Origin: Hydractinia symbiolongicarpus
Lineage: Eukaryota; Cnidaria; Hydrozoa; Anthoathecata; Hydractiniidae
Length of the DNA stretch: 64,000 bases
Assembly (NCBI RefSeq): GCF_029227915.1
Contig: NC_079883.1
Span: 8,370,001-8,434,000, forward strand
Direction of reading: 5' to 3'
Below are positions 25,016 to 40,568 of this stretch, one piece after another (the first letter of the stretch is position 1; each line of letters starts with the position of its first letter). The notes beneath the pieces are model-generated. The model saw nothing but the letters and a program-made list of their open reading frames with translations. It ran no database searches and had not been told where the DNA came from. Made by a program: the position numbers and the translations under genes.

Positions 25016-25212
25016 ACCGCTACACTCAGAAAACAACGGCTATTTTTATAGCCACACATCTTTAAAAAAACATTGTTTTTTTCACAAAACTATAACCTTA
25101 AAGTCTAATAGATAATCCATGCATACGCCTTGTCCTAAGTAACTCAAAGAAATTAAATAAAAAAATTTGATCACAACGTCAAAATAAATTGCACGTATTT
25201 GCACCTACTAAT

Positions 25213-25331
25213 GTCTACGGCCATACCACGATGAACACACCCGTTCTCGTCTGATCACGGAAGTTAAGCATCGTCGGGCCGGGATAGTACTTGGATGGGG
25301 GACCGCCTGGGAACTCCCGGTGTCGTAGGCT
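25213..25331 (+). rRNA. 5S ribosomal RNA
   Basis: Complete copy with its T-run terminator. Confidence 0.95.
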
Positions 25332-25659
25332 TTTCATTTTCATTTGCTGTGATATATTTCTTGTTATAACAATTAAGGAACGTGGCGGTTGTTGAAAGTG
25401 TTTCCTATGACATTTTCCTACGACATTTTCAGGTGATAGTACGAGAAAAAAGAGCTTTCAAATGCATACAAACTCGATCTATTGCCGATCATCCAATAAC
25501 CCTGACGGAATGGCAAATAAAATAAAATTCCGCCGCCTTCCGAGGACTTATATCGCAATCACGTTTCGTAACAGCCAAGCGAGGTTTTACCTTAGCGTTT
25601 AAGTCACCACCGACATTTGGCCGCGCAACTTTTCTAAGCTCATTCATTTTGACTTAAGG

Positions 25660-25824
25660 AGGGGGCGAGCGCGGACGCAGGCCCCCACTACCAGAAATTG
25701 TACGGTCGAGTTACTGACGTTTGCAGTAATCGCAGAGGTCAGCCCAAGCGTAGTGCAATGCAAGAGCCTCACTCTGGAAGAAAACCCTCATTGATCAGTC
25801 TTTACTTCCCCGTCAGGTAAGTAT
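25660..25824 (-). ncRNA. U1: U1 small nuclear RNA
   Basis: Complete copy, 5' end at 25824. The candidate PSE is at 25873-25881. Confidence 0.94.
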
Positions 25825-26014
25825 GAGTTGGAACTGCACCGTAGCATGAGGGTACCCTTCAAAGTTTGTTAATGCTTGTGGCTTGAGTGTGTTATAAACT
25901 GCCGTGTCGCGGGGCATAGGCTGTATTCTCCCCCAGTGTACGCGTTTTGTTCCCGCCGTAGACTATGCAGAGTGCCGTCGGAAAGAGGACTGCTATTATT
26001 CTTTTATTGCTTAT

Positions 26015-26201
26015 GTGGGCCGCCATCGGTAATAGTGCAACACCAAGGCAACCCGTGGTCACGGCGTGAATGAATCCACCTCCATGACCCAAGGCCAAAA
26101 ATCAGATTAATATACTGACCATTCAGAGAATGGCCTACCAGATATTAAACTGATAAGAACAGATACTACACTTGATCTTAGCCATTAGGCCGAGAAGCGA
26201 T
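26015..26201 (-). ncRNA. U2: U2 small nuclear RNA
   Basis: Complete copy, 5' end at 26201. The candidate PSE is at 26247-26255. Confidence 0.94.
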
Positions 26202-26523
26202 AAAGAACAAGCGTTGCCATGATAGGCATCGTCCACACACCGTAACTGCTTGTGGAGCATGTCACGTTACTGTAAAGCTTACAACTGTCACCGCGTACGG
26301 ATGGACGGCGACATAGTAAAAATCACGGCTGTTGATTTAGCCGTAGGATGGAGAGCGACTGTAGCGAGTGGATGGTAACTTACATGAATGCTAACAAAGG
26401 CGACGATACTAAGTGCGTGATATTACTTTCCAATATGTCTGCGTACATTCCGTTTATCAACGCATTACGCCAGAACGTGCGCGCGCGTTACACAGTAGAC
26501 CATGCAGCCGAAATGCGACAGTG

Positions 26524-26596
26524 CGACCCTGCCAGGAGTCGAACCTGGAATCCCCTGATTCGTAGTCAGATGCCTTATCCATTGGGCCACAGGGCC
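26524..26596 (-). tRNA. tRNA-Arg (anticodon ACG)
   Basis: Complete copy of the 73-nt tRNA. Confidence 0.95.
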
Positions 26597-27175
26597 ATGC
26601 TTATGACTTCGCCCCATCGTCATTTTGGCTTGCGCATTCGTTTTACTTACGACAGAATTCTTCGTGTTTGTAGCCATGAAAGAAAGGGACTTCTGTGAGT
26701 GAATTTTTTTACTGTGGTCTAATAAAAAAGTCGAAACGCAGTGCCCAATATATGAATTGCTCCTAATAGCCGGAAACAGGCCGTGTCGATGATGTAGGCC
26801 GACATACGCAACGCAAACCAAAGAACGCTTTATGAAAATCCTAACACGAGCGCGGAAGAAGCCCAAATTAACAGACTAGATGTAATGCTGAAGACCTCAA
26901 ACTCCAGCAGCTTCTCTTGCAGACTATTGCGTCGTACTACAAATAAAAATTAACATGCTTTCGCATAGTCGCGGCACCCAAAACGGACATTATACGATGT
27001 ACAGAAACACACATTTCTGTTTTCGCGCCAAATCAATTCCCGGGAGTGGTACTTTTACGTCCGCATACTTCGCACCGTCTTAAATTATATCTCATTTACA
27101 CGGTAATGTTTAGTATACTTCTACTGTGATAACAAGCATCGTTTATCGTTGGATTGTTGTAAGAAAACATTAAAA

Positions 27176-27727
27176 ATGAGTGAAGCAGCTTCTCCAAAGA
27201 AAATCGCACCCAAGAAGAAACCTGCTGCAAAGAAGACAGCTGATCACCCTAAATATGTGGACATGATCAAGGCTGCTATCGCTACCCTAAAGGAACGCGG
27301 TGGTTCATCTCGCCAAGCTATTACAAAATATATTCATGCAAATTACAAAGTTGCTGAAAACTCAGATCATCATCTGAAAATGGCTCTTAAACGAGGAGTA
27401 ACATCAGGCGATTTGATTCAAACTAAAGGCACTGGTGCTTCTGGATCATTCAAGCTAGGTCAGGTAAAAAAAGAAAAACCTAAGAAAAAGGCCGCAGCAA
27501 AAAAGCCAACGGCAAAGAAGCCTACTGCAAAGAAAAGTACACCAAAAAAGAAGCCAGCAAAGAAGAGCACGCCAAAGAAAGCAGCAAAGAAGCCTGCCAC
27601 AAAGAAAGCCTCGGCTAAGAAACCAGCAGCTAAGAAACCCACAAAGAAGCCTGTTGCTAAAAAACCTGCAGCAAAGAAGGTCAAAAAGACTCCCAAAAAG
27701 GCAGCAAAGAAGACCGCAAAAAAATAA
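27176..27727 (+). CDS. H1: Histone H1
   Basis: 183-aa copy. The hairpin is at 27760-27775. Confidence 0.95.
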   Translation: MSEAASPKKIAPKKKPAAKKTADHPKYVDMIKAAIATLKERGGSSRQAITKYIHANYKVAENSDHHLKMALKRGVTSGDLIQTKGTGASGSFKLGQVKKEKPKKKAAAKKPTAKKPTAKKSTPKKKPAKKSTPKKAAKKPATKKASAKKPAAKKPTKKPVAKKPAAKKVKKTPKKAAKKTAKK

Positions 27728-28088
27728 TTTGTGTGTATCTGGCTATTACATTAACAAACGGCTATTTTTATAGCCACACATTTACAAAAAAACATTATCT
27801 TGGTACAAAGTTAAACTTGTTTAAGTCACTTAAACAGTTAAAAAAGAGTAAATTTAAGATTAGATTCCCTAAGTTTAAGTATTTTCGTTTTTAAATTTCT
27901 TATTTTCTTGCTTTTACTTTTCTTGCCCTTCATATTTTTAACATTGTCAAACTTTATGTAGCATAAAATTTTTATGTAGCATAAAATTTAAACAGAAAGC
28001 AGGACAAAGTTTGATATAAAAAGCTAGCCGTAATATTTTTTATGGATGTGTGGCTATAAAAATAGCCGTTTTTTGTTTGGTAAGATGC

Positions 28089-28502
<414 letters not shown>

Positions 28503-28980
28503 TTAAGAAGTCGATGTAGTACGGATACACAAGACGGTCTAAAATGCACTATCGCGCCAAAGTTTTATTTCTCATATTGATTGACAGCTAAGGTTCAAAA
28601 CAAACCATTTGATTGGTGCTAAGAAAGTAATTTCTGATTGGCTGCATAATGACATTACGCTCATTACTTTAACATTTTTATAAAATCTGTGTTTTTTGGC
28701 TACGGGAAAACGGCTGTATCTTCTGATACACAAAAGCTTTTGACTTTTTTTTTTTTTAGTAAGTAGCAGAAGGTTTGGCGAATTCCAACGATGCCAAATT
28801 TATTGCCTTACTGAAACATTAAGACCACGAATTTTTAAAAAAACTACAGTTTTACTTAAAAAAATGTACAAAATGTTCGGAACATTTTGTAATGACGCAA
28901 CTCTATTGGTTAATTAGGGTGTTTCCACGAGCAGTAGGTAATTTTATGGCCTCTTTTTAAAGCTGTCTGAATTCTGTTAA

Positions 28981-29337
<357 letters not shown>

Positions 29338-29797
29338 GCGTTGTCATTGCTCAACAAAAACGGCTATTTTTATAGCCACAAATCTTTTAAAACATTACTT
29401 TGTGCACGCTTCCAAATTACACAATGTGTAAAGTCTTGTCACAGTTACATTTATTGCTATACGATACTATGTCATATATGACACAAAAAAAATTTAGAAA
29501 TACTTTGTAGGGTTAATTTGCCTGGGAGTGTTTCCGTGAAAAGCTGGGTTAAGTTAAATGTAAGCAATAACATGGATCAATGTACTTGTCTTTTCTGCAA
29601 GTACAGCTAATAATACGTATGAAAAGTGAAGCTAATCCACACACACATGGGGAAGTATTTTAAATGTAGGCTAGTGTTCTTAAGCACATTATTTAGAAGT
29701 TTTATTAACTTCGGTTAACTTGTAGTGACGCCAAGTAAATGTTTTTTTAAAGATGTGTGGTCTTAAAAAAGACCGTTTGTGTTTGGTAGACGTTGGT

Positions 29798-30202
29798 TTA
29801 CTTGCTGCTTGTGTATTTTGTGACGGCTTTTGTTCCTTCACTGACTGCGTGTTTTGCAAGTTCTCCAGGCAAGAGAAGACGTACTGCGGTTTGAATTTCA
29901 CGAGAAGAGATGGTCGACTTTTTGTTTTGAAGAGCCAAACGCGAAGCTTCGGAAGCAATGCGCTCAAAGATGTCGTTGACAAATGAGTTCATGATGCTCA
30001 TAGCTTTGCTTGAAACTCCGACATCTGGGTGAACTTGTTTCAAAACATTGTAGATGTAAATAGCATAACTTTCCTTTCTCTTTCTCTTGCGTTTCTTTTC
30101 ACCAGTTCCACCAATCTTTCCTCCTTTTTTGCCGGCTCTTTTTTCACCTTTCTTGGCTACTTTAGGTGCCTGTTTTCCTCCTTTAGCTGCTGCGTCAGAC
30201 AT
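29798..30202 (-). CDS. H2B: Histone H2B
   Basis: Full-length copy. The hairpin (minus strand) is at 29759-29774. Confidence 0.97.
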   Translation of the reverse strand: MSDAAAKGGKQAPKVAKKGEKRAGKKGGKIGGTGEKKRKRKRKESYAIYIYNVLKQVHPDVGVSSKAMSIMNSFVNDIFERIASEASRLALQNKKSTISSREIQTAVRLLLPGELAKHAVSEGTKAVTKYTSSK

Positions 30203-30486
30203 GGTTAAAAATTTTTGCTACTTAACTTGTAAATAAGCATTAAACTGCAAGTCAAAACTTTTTGTTTATAAGTAAAAAAATCGGATCGAATTCGATCCGA
30301 AAACGCCGATACGCAATTTAATTGGTTAAAAAAAAAATCTTTTGTTTAATACTTAATTATGATTGGTTAAAAAAACATGATTTCGATCCTATTTTTATGA
30401 TGAAAAAACGAGTAAAGTTTATTTCGTTAACACTTACGTTAAATATTCGTACGTTTTTGTATTAACTTACAAATCAAATCGCAGTT

Positions 30487-30867
30487 ATGTCTGGACGTGG
30501 AAAAGGTGGAAAAGCTAAGGCTAAAGCCAAGACAAGATCCTCAAGAGCTGGACTTCAATTTCCAGTCGGTAGAGTGCATAGATTCCTTCGTAGAGGGCAC
30601 TATGCTAACCGAATTGGATCTGGAGCACCAGTTTACTTAGCAGCCGTCTTGGAATATTTATCTGCTGAGATATTGGAGTTGGCTGGTAACGCAGCAAGAG
30701 ACAACAAAAAAGCTAGGATTATTCCAAGACATTTACAATTGGCTGTTCGTAATGATGAAGAATTAAACAAACTTTTGAGCGGTGTAACCATTGCAGCTGG
30801 TGGTGTTTTGCCAAACATTCAAGCTGTCTTACTCCCAAAGAAGAACGACAAAGGACAGAAGAAGTAA
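30487..30867 (+). CDS. H2A: Histone H2A
   Basis: Full-length copy. The hairpin is at 30890-30905. Confidence 0.97.
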   Translation: MSGRGKGGKAKAKAKTRSSRAGLQFPVGRVHRFLRRGHYANRIGSGAPVYLAAVLEYLSAEILELAGNAARDNKKARIIPRHLQLAVRNDEELNKLLSGVTIAAGGVLPNIQAVLLPKKNDKGQKK

Positions 30868-31064
30868 ACCGCTACACTCAGAAAACAACGGCTATTTTTA
30901 TAGCCACACATCTTTAAAAAAACATTGTTTTTTTCACAAAACTATAACCTTAAAGTCTAATAGATAATCCATGCATACGCCTTGTCCTAAGTAACTCAAA
31001 GAAATTAAATAAAAAAATTTGATCACAACGTCAAAATAAATTGCACGTATTTGCACCTACTAAT

Positions 31065-31183
31065 GTCTACGGCCATACCACGATGAACACACCCGTTCTC
31101 GTCTGATCACGGAAGTTAAGCATCGTCGGGCCGGGATAGTACTTGGATGGGGGACCGCCTGGGAACTCCCGGTGTCGTAGGCT
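31065..31183 (+). rRNA. 5S ribosomal RNA
   Basis: Complete copy with its T-run terminator. Confidence 0.95.
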
Positions 31184-31511
31184 TTTCATTTTCATTTGCT
31201 GTGATATATTTCTTGTTATAACAATTAAGGAACGTGGCGGTTGTTGAAAGTGTTTCCTATGACATTTTCCTACGACATTTTCAGGTGATAGTACGAGAAA
31301 AAAGAGCTTTCAAATGCATACAAACTCGATCTATTGCCGATCATCCAATAACCCTGACGGAATGGCAAATAAAATAAAATTCCGCCGCCTTCCGAGGACT
31401 TATATCGCAATCACGTTTCGTAACAGCCAAGCGAGGTTTTACCTTAGCGTTTAAGTCACCACCGACATTTGGCCGCGCAACTTTTCTAAGCTCATTCATT
31501 TTGACTTAAGG

Positions 31512-31676
31512 AGGGGGCGAGCGCGGACGCAGGCCCCCACTACCAGAAATTGTACGGTCGAGTTACTGACGTTTGCAGTAATCGCAGAGGTCAGCCCAAG
31601 CGTAGTGCAATGCAAGAGCCTCACTCTGGAAGAAAACCCTCATTGATCAGTCTTTACTTCCCCGTCAGGTAAGTAT
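31512..31676 (-). ncRNA. U1: U1 small nuclear RNA
   Basis: Complete copy, 5' end at 31676. The candidate PSE is at 31725-31733. Confidence 0.94.
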
Positions 31677-31866
31677 GAGTTGGAACTGCACCGTAGCATG
31701 AGGGTACCCTTCAAAGTTTGTTAATGCTTGTGGCTTGAGTGTGTTATAAACTGCCGTGTCGCGGGGCATAGGCTGTATTCTCCCCCAGTGTACGCGTTTT
31801 GTTCCCGCCGTAGACTATGCAGAGTGCCGTCGGAAAGAGGACTGCTATTATTCTTTTATTGCTTAT

Positions 31867-32053
31867 GTGGGCCGCCATCGGTAATAGTGCAACACCAAGG
31901 CAACCCGTGGTCACGGCGTGAATGAATCCACCTCCATGACCCAAGGCCAAAAATCAGATTAATATACTGACCATTCAGAGAATGGCCTACCAGATATTAA
32001 ACTGATAAGAACAGATACTACACTTGATCTTAGCCATTAGGCCGAGAAGCGAT
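31867..32053 (-). ncRNA. U2: U2 small nuclear RNA
   Basis: Complete copy, 5' end at 32053. The candidate PSE is at 32099-32107. Confidence 0.94.
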
Positions 32054-32375
32054 AAAGAACAAGCGTTGCCATGATAGGCATCGTCCACACACCGTAACTG
32101 CTTGTGGAGCATGTCACGTTACTGTAAAGCTTACAACTGTCACCGCGTACGGATGGACGGCGACATAGTAAAAATCACGGCTGTTGATTTAGCCGTAGGA
32201 TGGAGAGCGACTGTAGCGAGTGGATGGTAACTTACATGAATGCTAACAAAGGCGACGATACTAAGTGCGTGATATTACTTTCCAATATGTCTGCGTACAT
32301 TCCGTTTATCAACGCATTACGCCAGAACGTGCGCGCGCGTTACACAGTAGACCATGCAGCCGAAATGCGACAGTG

Positions 32376-32448
32376 CGACCCTGCCAGGAGTCGAACCTGG
32401 AATCCCCTGATTCGTAGTCAGATGCCTTATCCATTGGGCCACAGGGCC
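32376..32448 (-). tRNA. tRNA-Arg (anticodon ACG)
   Basis: Complete copy of the 73-nt tRNA. Confidence 0.95.
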
Positions 32449-33027
32449 ATGCTTATGACTTCGCCCCATCGTCATTTTGGCTTGCGCATTCGTTTTACTT
32501 ACGACAGAATTCTTCGTGTTTGTAGCCATGAAAGAAAGGGACTTCTGTGAGTGAATTTTTTTACTGTGGTCTAATAAAAAAGTCGAAACGCAGTGCCCAA
32601 TATATGAATTGCTCCTAATAGCCGGAAACAGGCCGTGTCGATGATGTAGGCCGACATACGCAACGCAAACCAAAGAACGCTTTATGAAAATCCTAACACG
32701 AGCGCGGAAGAAGCCCAAATTAACAGACTAGATGTAATGCTGAAGACCTCAAACTCCAGCAGCTTCTCTTGCAGACTATTGCGTCGTACTACAAATAAAA
32801 ATTAACATGCTTTCGCATAGTCGCGGCACCCAAAACGGACATTATACGATGTACAGAAACACACATTTCTGTTTTCGCGCCAAATCAATTCCCGGGAGTG
32901 GTACTTTTACGTCCGCATACTTCGCACCGTCTTAAATTATATCTCATTTACACGGTAATGTTTAGTATACTTCTACTGTGATAACAAGCATCGTTTATCG
33001 TTGGATTGTTGTAAGAAAACATTAAAA

Positions 33028-33579
33028 ATGAGTGAAGCAGCTTCTCCAAAGAAAATCGCACCCAAGAAGAAACCTGCTGCAAAGAAGACAGCTGATCACC
33101 CTAAATATGTGGACATGATCAAGGCTGCTATCGCTACCCTAAAGGAACGCGGTGGTTCATCTCGCCAAGCTATTACAAAATATATTCATGCAAATTACAA
33201 AGTTGCTGAAAACTCAGATCATCATCTGAAAATGGCTCTTAAACGAGGAGTAACATCAGGCGATTTGATTCAAACTAAAGGCACTGGTGCTTCTGGATCA
33301 TTCAAGCTAGGTCAGGTAAAAAAAGAAAAACCTAAGAAAAAGGCCGCAGCAAAAAAGCCAACGGCAAAGAAGCCTACTGCAAAGAAAAGTACACCAAAAA
33401 AGAAGCCAGCAAAGAAGAGCACGCCAAAGAAAGCAGCAAAGAAGCCTGCCACAAAGAAAGCCTCGGCTAAGAAACCAGCAGCTAAGAAACCCACAAAGAA
33501 GCCTGTTGCTAAAAAACCTGCAGCAAAGAAGGTCAAAAAGACTCCCAAAAAGGCAGCAAAGAAGACCGCAAAAAAATAA
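33028..33579 (+). CDS. H1: Histone H1
   Basis: 183-aa copy. The hairpin is at 33612-33627. Confidence 0.95.
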   Translation: MSEAASPKKIAPKKKPAAKKTADHPKYVDMIKAAIATLKERGGSSRQAITKYIHANYKVAENSDHHLKMALKRGVTSGDLIQTKGTGASGSFKLGQVKKEKPKKKAAAKKPTAKKPTAKKSTPKKKPAKKSTPKKAAKKPATKKASAKKPAAKKPTKKPVAKKPAAKKVKKTPKKAAKKTAKK

Positions 33580-33940
33580 TTTGTGTGTATCTGGCTATTA
33601 CATTAACAAACGGCTATTTTTATAGCCACACATTTACAAAAAAACATTATCTTGGTACAAAGTTAAACTTGTTTAAGTCACTTAAACAGTTAAAAAAGAG
33701 TAAATTTAAGATTAGATTCCCTAAGTTTAAGTATTTTCGTTTTTAAATTTCTTATTTTCTTGCTTTTACTTTTCTTGCCCTTCATATTTTTAACATTGTC
33801 AAACTTTATGTAGCATAAAATTTTTATGTAGCATAAAATTTAAACAGAAAGCAGGACAAAGTTTGATATAAAAAGCTAGCCGTAATATTTTTTATGGATG
33901 TGTGGCTATAAAAATAGCCGTTTTTTGTTTGGTAAGATGC

Positions 33941-34354
<414 letters not shown>

Positions 34355-34832
34355 TTAAGAAGTCGATGTAGTACGGATACACAAGACGGTCTAAAATGCA
34401 CTATCGCGCCAAAGTTTTATTTCTCATATTGATTGACAGCTAAGGTTCAAAACAAACCATTTGATTGGTGCTAAGAAAGTAATTTCTGATTGGCTGCATA
34501 ATGACATTACGCTCATTACTTTAACATTTTTATAAAATCTGTGTTTTTTGGCTACGGGAAAACGGCTGTATCTTCTGATACACAAAAGCTTTTGACTTTT
34601 TTTTTTTTTAGTAAGTAGCAGAAGGTTTGGCGAATTCCAACGATGCCAAATTTATTGCCTTACTGAAACATTAAGACCACGAATTTTTAAAAAAACTACA
34701 GTTTTACTTAAAAAAATGTACAAAATGTTCGGAACATTTTGTAATGACGCAACTCTATTGGTTAATTAGGGTGTTTCCACGAGCAGTAGGTAATTTTATG
34801 GCCTCTTTTTAAAGCTGTCTGAATTCTGTTAA

Positions 34833-35189
<357 letters not shown>

Positions 35190-35221
35190 GCGTTGTCATT
35201 GCTCAACAAAAACGGCTATTT

Positions 35222-35581
35222 TTATAGCCACAAATCTTTTAAAACATTACTTTGACGACGTACTGCGGTTTGAATTTCACGAGAAGAGATGGTCGACTTT
35301 TTGTTTTGAAGAGCCAAACGCGAAGCTTCGGAAGCAATGCGCTCAAAGATGTCGTTGACAAATGAGTTCATGATGCTCATAGCTTTGCTTGAAACTCCGA
35401 CATCTGGGTGAACTTGTTTCAAAACATTGTAGATGTAAATAGCATAACTTTCCTTTCTCTTTCTCTTGCGTTTCTTTTCACCAGTTCCACCAATCTTTCC
35501 TCCTTTTTTGCCGGCTCTTTTTTCACCTTTCTTGGCTACTTTAGGTGCCTGTTTTCCTCCTTTAGCTGCTGCGTCAGACAT
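35222..35581 (-). pseudogene. H2B: Histone H2B, 3' end deleted
   Basis: The protein is normal through TAVR at about residue 108. It then runs into [11 protein letters not shown] encoded by the reverse strand of the H4 3' flank, for 119 residues in all. The C-terminal helix with the ubiquitination-site motif and the H2B hairpin are gone. Compared with intact units, 475 bp are missing between 35254 and 35257 and two bases (AC) are inserted, which looks like non-homologous end joining. The stop codon (35222-35224) falls inside the antisense of the H4 hairpin, whose minus-strand loop is AAAA and unsuitable for SLBP, so a stable histone mRNA is unlikely. The shared promoter with H2A is untouched. 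Confidence 0.96.
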
Positions 35582-35865
35582 GGTTAAAAATTTTTGCTAC
35601 TTAACTTGTAAATAAGCATTAAACTGCAAGTCAAAACTTTTTGTTTATAAGTAAAAAAATCGGATCGAATTCGATCCGAAAACGCCGATACGCAATTTAA
35701 TTGGTTAAAAAAAAAATCTTTTGTTTAATACTTAATTATGATTGGTTAAAAAAACATGATTTCGATCCTATTTTTATGATGAAAAAACGAGTAAAGTTTA
35801 TTTCGTTAACACTTACGTTAAATATTCGTACGTTTTTGTATTAACTTACAAATCAAATCGCAGTT

Positions 35866-36246
35866 ATGTCTGGACGTGGAAAAGGTGGAAAAGCTAAGGC
35901 TAAAGCCAAGACAAGATCCTCAAGAGCTGGACTTCAATTTCCAGTCGGTAGAGTGCATAGATTCCTTCGTAGAGGGCACTATGCTAACCGAATTGGATCT
36001 GGAGCACCAGTTTACTTAGCAGCCGTCTTGGAATATTTATCTGCTGAGATATTGGAGTTGGCTGGTAACGCAGCAAGAGACAACAAAAAAGCTAGGATTA
36101 TTCCAAGACATTTACAATTGGCTGTTCGTAATGATGAAGAATTAAACAAACTTTTGAGCGGTGTAACCATTGCAGCTGGTGGTGTTTTGCCAAACATTCA
36201 AGCTGTCTTACTCCCAAAGAAGAACGACAAAGGACAGAAGAAGTAA
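35866..36246 (+). CDS. H2A: Histone H2A
   Basis: Full-length copy opposite the truncated H2B. The hairpin is at 36269-36284. Confidence 0.97.
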   Translation: MSGRGKGGKAKAKAKTRSSRAGLQFPVGRVHRFLRRGHYANRIGSGAPVYLAAVLEYLSAEILELAGNAARDNKKARIIPRHLQLAVRNDEELNKLLSGVTIAAGGVLPNIQAVLLPKKNDKGQKK

Positions 36247-36443
36247 ACCGCTACACTCAGAAAACAACGGCTATTTTTATAGCCACACATCTTTAAAAAA
36301 ACATTGTTTTTTTCACAAAACTATAACCTTAAAGTCTAATAGATAATCCATGCATACGCCTTGTCCTAAGTAACTCAAAGAAATTAAATAAAAAAATTTG
36401 ATCACAACGTCAAAATAAATTGCACGTATTTGCACCTACTAAT

Positions 36444-36562
36444 GTCTACGGCCATACCACGATGAACACACCCGTTCTCGTCTGATCACGGAAGTTAAGC
36501 ATCGTCGGGCCGGGATAGTACTTGGATGGGGGACCGCCTGGGAACTCCCGGTGTCGTAGGCT
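36444..36562 (+). rRNA. 5S ribosomal RNA
   Basis: Complete copy with its T-run terminator. Confidence 0.95.
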
Positions 36563-36890
36563 TTTCATTTTCATTTGCTGTGATATATTTCTTGTTATAA
36601 CAATTAAGGAACGTGGCGGTTGTTGAAAGTGTTTCCTATGACATTTTCCTACGACATTTTCAGGTGATAGTACGAGAAAAAAGAGCTTTCAAATGCATAC
36701 AAACTCGATCTATTGCCGATCATCCAATAACCCTGACGGAATGGCAAATAAAATAAAATTCCGCCGCCTTCCGAGGACTTATATCGCAATCACGTTTCGT
36801 AACAGCCAAGCGAGGTTTTACCTTAGCGTTTAAGTCACCACCGACATTTGGCCGCGCAACTTTTCTAAGCTCATTCATTTTGACTTAAGG

Positions 36891-37055
36891 AGGGGGCGAG
36901 CGCGGACGCAGGCCCCCACTACCAGAAATTGTACGGTCGAGTTACTGACGTTTGCAGTAATCGCAGAGGTCAGCCCAAGCGTAGTGCAATGCAAGAGCCT
37001 CACTCTGGAAGAAAACCCTCATTGATCAGTCTTTACTTCCCCGTCAGGTAAGTAT
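36891..37055 (-). ncRNA. U1: U1 small nuclear RNA
   Basis: Complete copy, 5' end at 37055. The candidate PSE is at 37104-37112. Confidence 0.94.
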
Positions 37056-37245
37056 GAGTTGGAACTGCACCGTAGCATGAGGGTACCCTTCAAAGTTTGT
37101 TAATGCTTGTGGCTTGAGTGTGTTATAAACTGCCGTGTCGCGGGGCATAGGCTGTATTCTCCCCCAGTGTACGCGTTTTGTTCCCGCCGTAGACTATGCA
37201 GAGTGCCGTCGGAAAGAGGACTGCTATTATTCTTTTATTGCTTAT

Positions 37246-37432
37246 GTGGGCCGCCATCGGTAATAGTGCAACACCAAGGCAACCCGTGGTCACGGCGTGA
37301 ATGAATCCACCTCCATGACCCAAGGCCAAAAATCAGATTAATATACTGACCATTCAGAGAATGGCCTACCAGATATTAAACTGATAAGAACAGATACTAC
37401 ACTTGATCTTAGCCATTAGGCCGAGAAGCGAT
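37246..37432 (-). ncRNA. U2: U2 small nuclear RNA
   Basis: Complete copy, 5' end at 37432. The candidate PSE is at 37478-37486. Confidence 0.94.
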
Positions 37433-37754
37433 AAAGAACAAGCGTTGCCATGATAGGCATCGTCCACACACCGTAACTGCTTGTGGAGCATGTCACGTTA
37501 CTGTAAAGCTTACAACTGTCACCGCGTACGGATGGACGGCGACATAGTAAAAATCACGGCTGTTGATTTAGCCGTAGGATGGAGAGCGACTGTAGCGAGT
37601 GGATGGTAACTTACATGAATGCTAACAAAGGCGACGATACTAAGTGCGTGATATTACTTTCCAATATGTCTGCGTACATTCCGTTTATCAACGCATTACG
37701 CCAGAACGTGCGCGCGCGTTACACAGTAGACCATGCAGCCGAAATGCGACAGTG

Positions 37755-37827
37755 CGACCCTGCCAGGAGTCGAACCTGGAATCCCCTGATTCGTAGTCAG
37801 ATGCCTTATCCATTGGGCCACAGGGCC
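37755..37827 (-). tRNA. tRNA-Arg (anticodon ACG)
   Basis: Complete copy of the 73-nt tRNA. Confidence 0.95.
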
Positions 37828-38406
37828 ATGCTTATGACTTCGCCCCATCGTCATTTTGGCTTGCGCATTCGTTTTACTTACGACAGAATTCTTCGTGTTT
37901 GTAGCCATGAAAGAAAGGGACTTCTGTGAGTGAATTTTTTTACTGTGGTCTAATAAAAAAGTCGAAACGCAGTGCCCAATATATGAATTGCTCCTAATAG
38001 CCGGAAACAGGCCGTGTCGATGATGTAGGCCGACATACGCAACGCAAACCAAAGAACGCTTTATGAAAATCCTAACACGAGCGCGGAAGAAGCCCAAATT
38101 AACAGACTAGATGTAATGCTGAAGACCTCAAACTCCAGCAGCTTCTCTTGCAGACTATTGCGTCGTACTACAAATAAAAATTAACATGCTTTCGCATAGT
38201 CGCGGCACCCAAAACGGACATTATACGATGTACAGAAACACACATTTCTGTTTTCGCGCCAAATCAATTCCCGGGAGTGGTACTTTTACGTCCGCATACT
38301 TCGCACCGTCTTAAATTATATCTCATTTACACGGTAATGTTTAGTATACTTCTACTGTGATAACAAGCATCGTTTATCGTTGGATTGTTGTAAGAAAACA
38401 TTAAAA

Positions 38407-38958
38407 ATGAGTGAAGCAGCTTCTCCAAAGAAAATCGCACCCAAGAAGAAACCTGCTGCAAAGAAGACAGCTGATCACCCTAAATATGTGGACATGATCA
38501 AGGCTGCTATCGCTACCCTAAAGGAACGCGGTGGTTCATCTCGCCAAGCTATTACAAAATATATTCATGCAAATTACAAAGTTGCTGAAAACTCAGATCA
38601 TCATCTGAAAATGGCTCTTAAACGAGGAGTAACATCAGGCGATTTGATTCAAACTAAAGGCACTGGTGCTTCTGGATCATTCAAGCTAGGTCAGGTAAAA
38701 AAAGAAAAACCTAAGAAAAAGGCCGCAGCAAAAAAGCCAACGGCAAAGAAGCCTACTGCAAAGAAAAGTACACCAAAAAAGAAGCCAGCAAAGAAGAGCA
38801 CGCCAAAGAAAGCAGCAAAGAAGCCTGCCACAAAGAAAGCCTCGGCTAAGAAACCAGCAGCTAAGAAACCCACAAAGAAGCCTGTTGCTAAAAAACCTGC
38901 AGCAAAGAAGGTCAAAAAGACTCCCAAAAAGGCAGCAAAGAAGACCGCAAAAAAATAA
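38407..38958 (+). CDS. H1: Histone H1
   Basis: 183-aa copy. The hairpin is at 38991-39006. Confidence 0.95.
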   Translation: MSEAASPKKIAPKKKPAAKKTADHPKYVDMIKAAIATLKERGGSSRQAITKYIHANYKVAENSDHHLKMALKRGVTSGDLIQTKGTGASGSFKLGQVKKEKPKKKAAAKKPTAKKPTAKKSTPKKKPAKKSTPKKAAKKPATKKASAKKPAAKKPTKKPVAKKPAAKKVKKTPKKAAKKTAKK

Positions 38959-39319
38959 TTTGTGTGTATCTGGCTATTACATTAACAAACGGCTATTTTT
39001 ATAGCCACACATTTACAAAAAAACATTATCTTGGTACAAAGTTAAACTTGTTTAAGTCACTTAAACAGTTAAAAAAGAGTAAATTTAAGATTAGATTCCC
39101 TAAGTTTAAGTATTTTCGTTTTTAAATTTCTTATTTTCTTGCTTTTACTTTTCTTGCCCTTCATATTTTTAACATTGTCAAACTTTATGTAGCATAAAAT
39201 TTTTATGTAGCATAAAATTTAAACAGAAAGCAGGACAAAGTTTGATATAAAAAGCTAGCCGTAATATTTTTTATGGATGTGTGGCTATAAAAATAGCCGT
39301 TTTTTGTTTGGTAAGATGC

Positions 39320-39733
<414 letters not shown>

Positions 39734-40211
39734 TTAAGAAGTCGATGTAGTACGGATACACAAGACGGTCTAAAATGCACTATCGCGCCAAAGTTTTATT
39801 TCTCATATTGATTGACAGCTAAGGTTCAAAACAAACCATTTGATTGGTGCTAAGAAAGTAATTTCTGATTGGCTGCATAATGACATTACGCTCATTACTT
39901 TAACATTTTTATAAAATCTGTGTTTTTTGGCTACGGGAAAACGGCTGTATCTTCTGATACACAAAAGCTTTTGACTTTTTTTTTTTTTAGTAAGTAGCAG
40001 AAGGTTTGGCGAATTCCAACGATGCCAAATTTATTGCCTTACTGAAACATTAAGACCACGAATTTTTAAAAAAACTACAGTTTTACTTAAAAAAATGTAC
40101 AAAATGTTCGGAACATTTTGTAATGACGCAACTCTATTGGTTAATTAGGGTGTTTCCACGAGCAGTAGGTAATTTTATGGCCTCTTTTTAAAGCTGTCTG
40201 AATTCTGTTAA

Positions 40212-40568
<357 letters not shown>

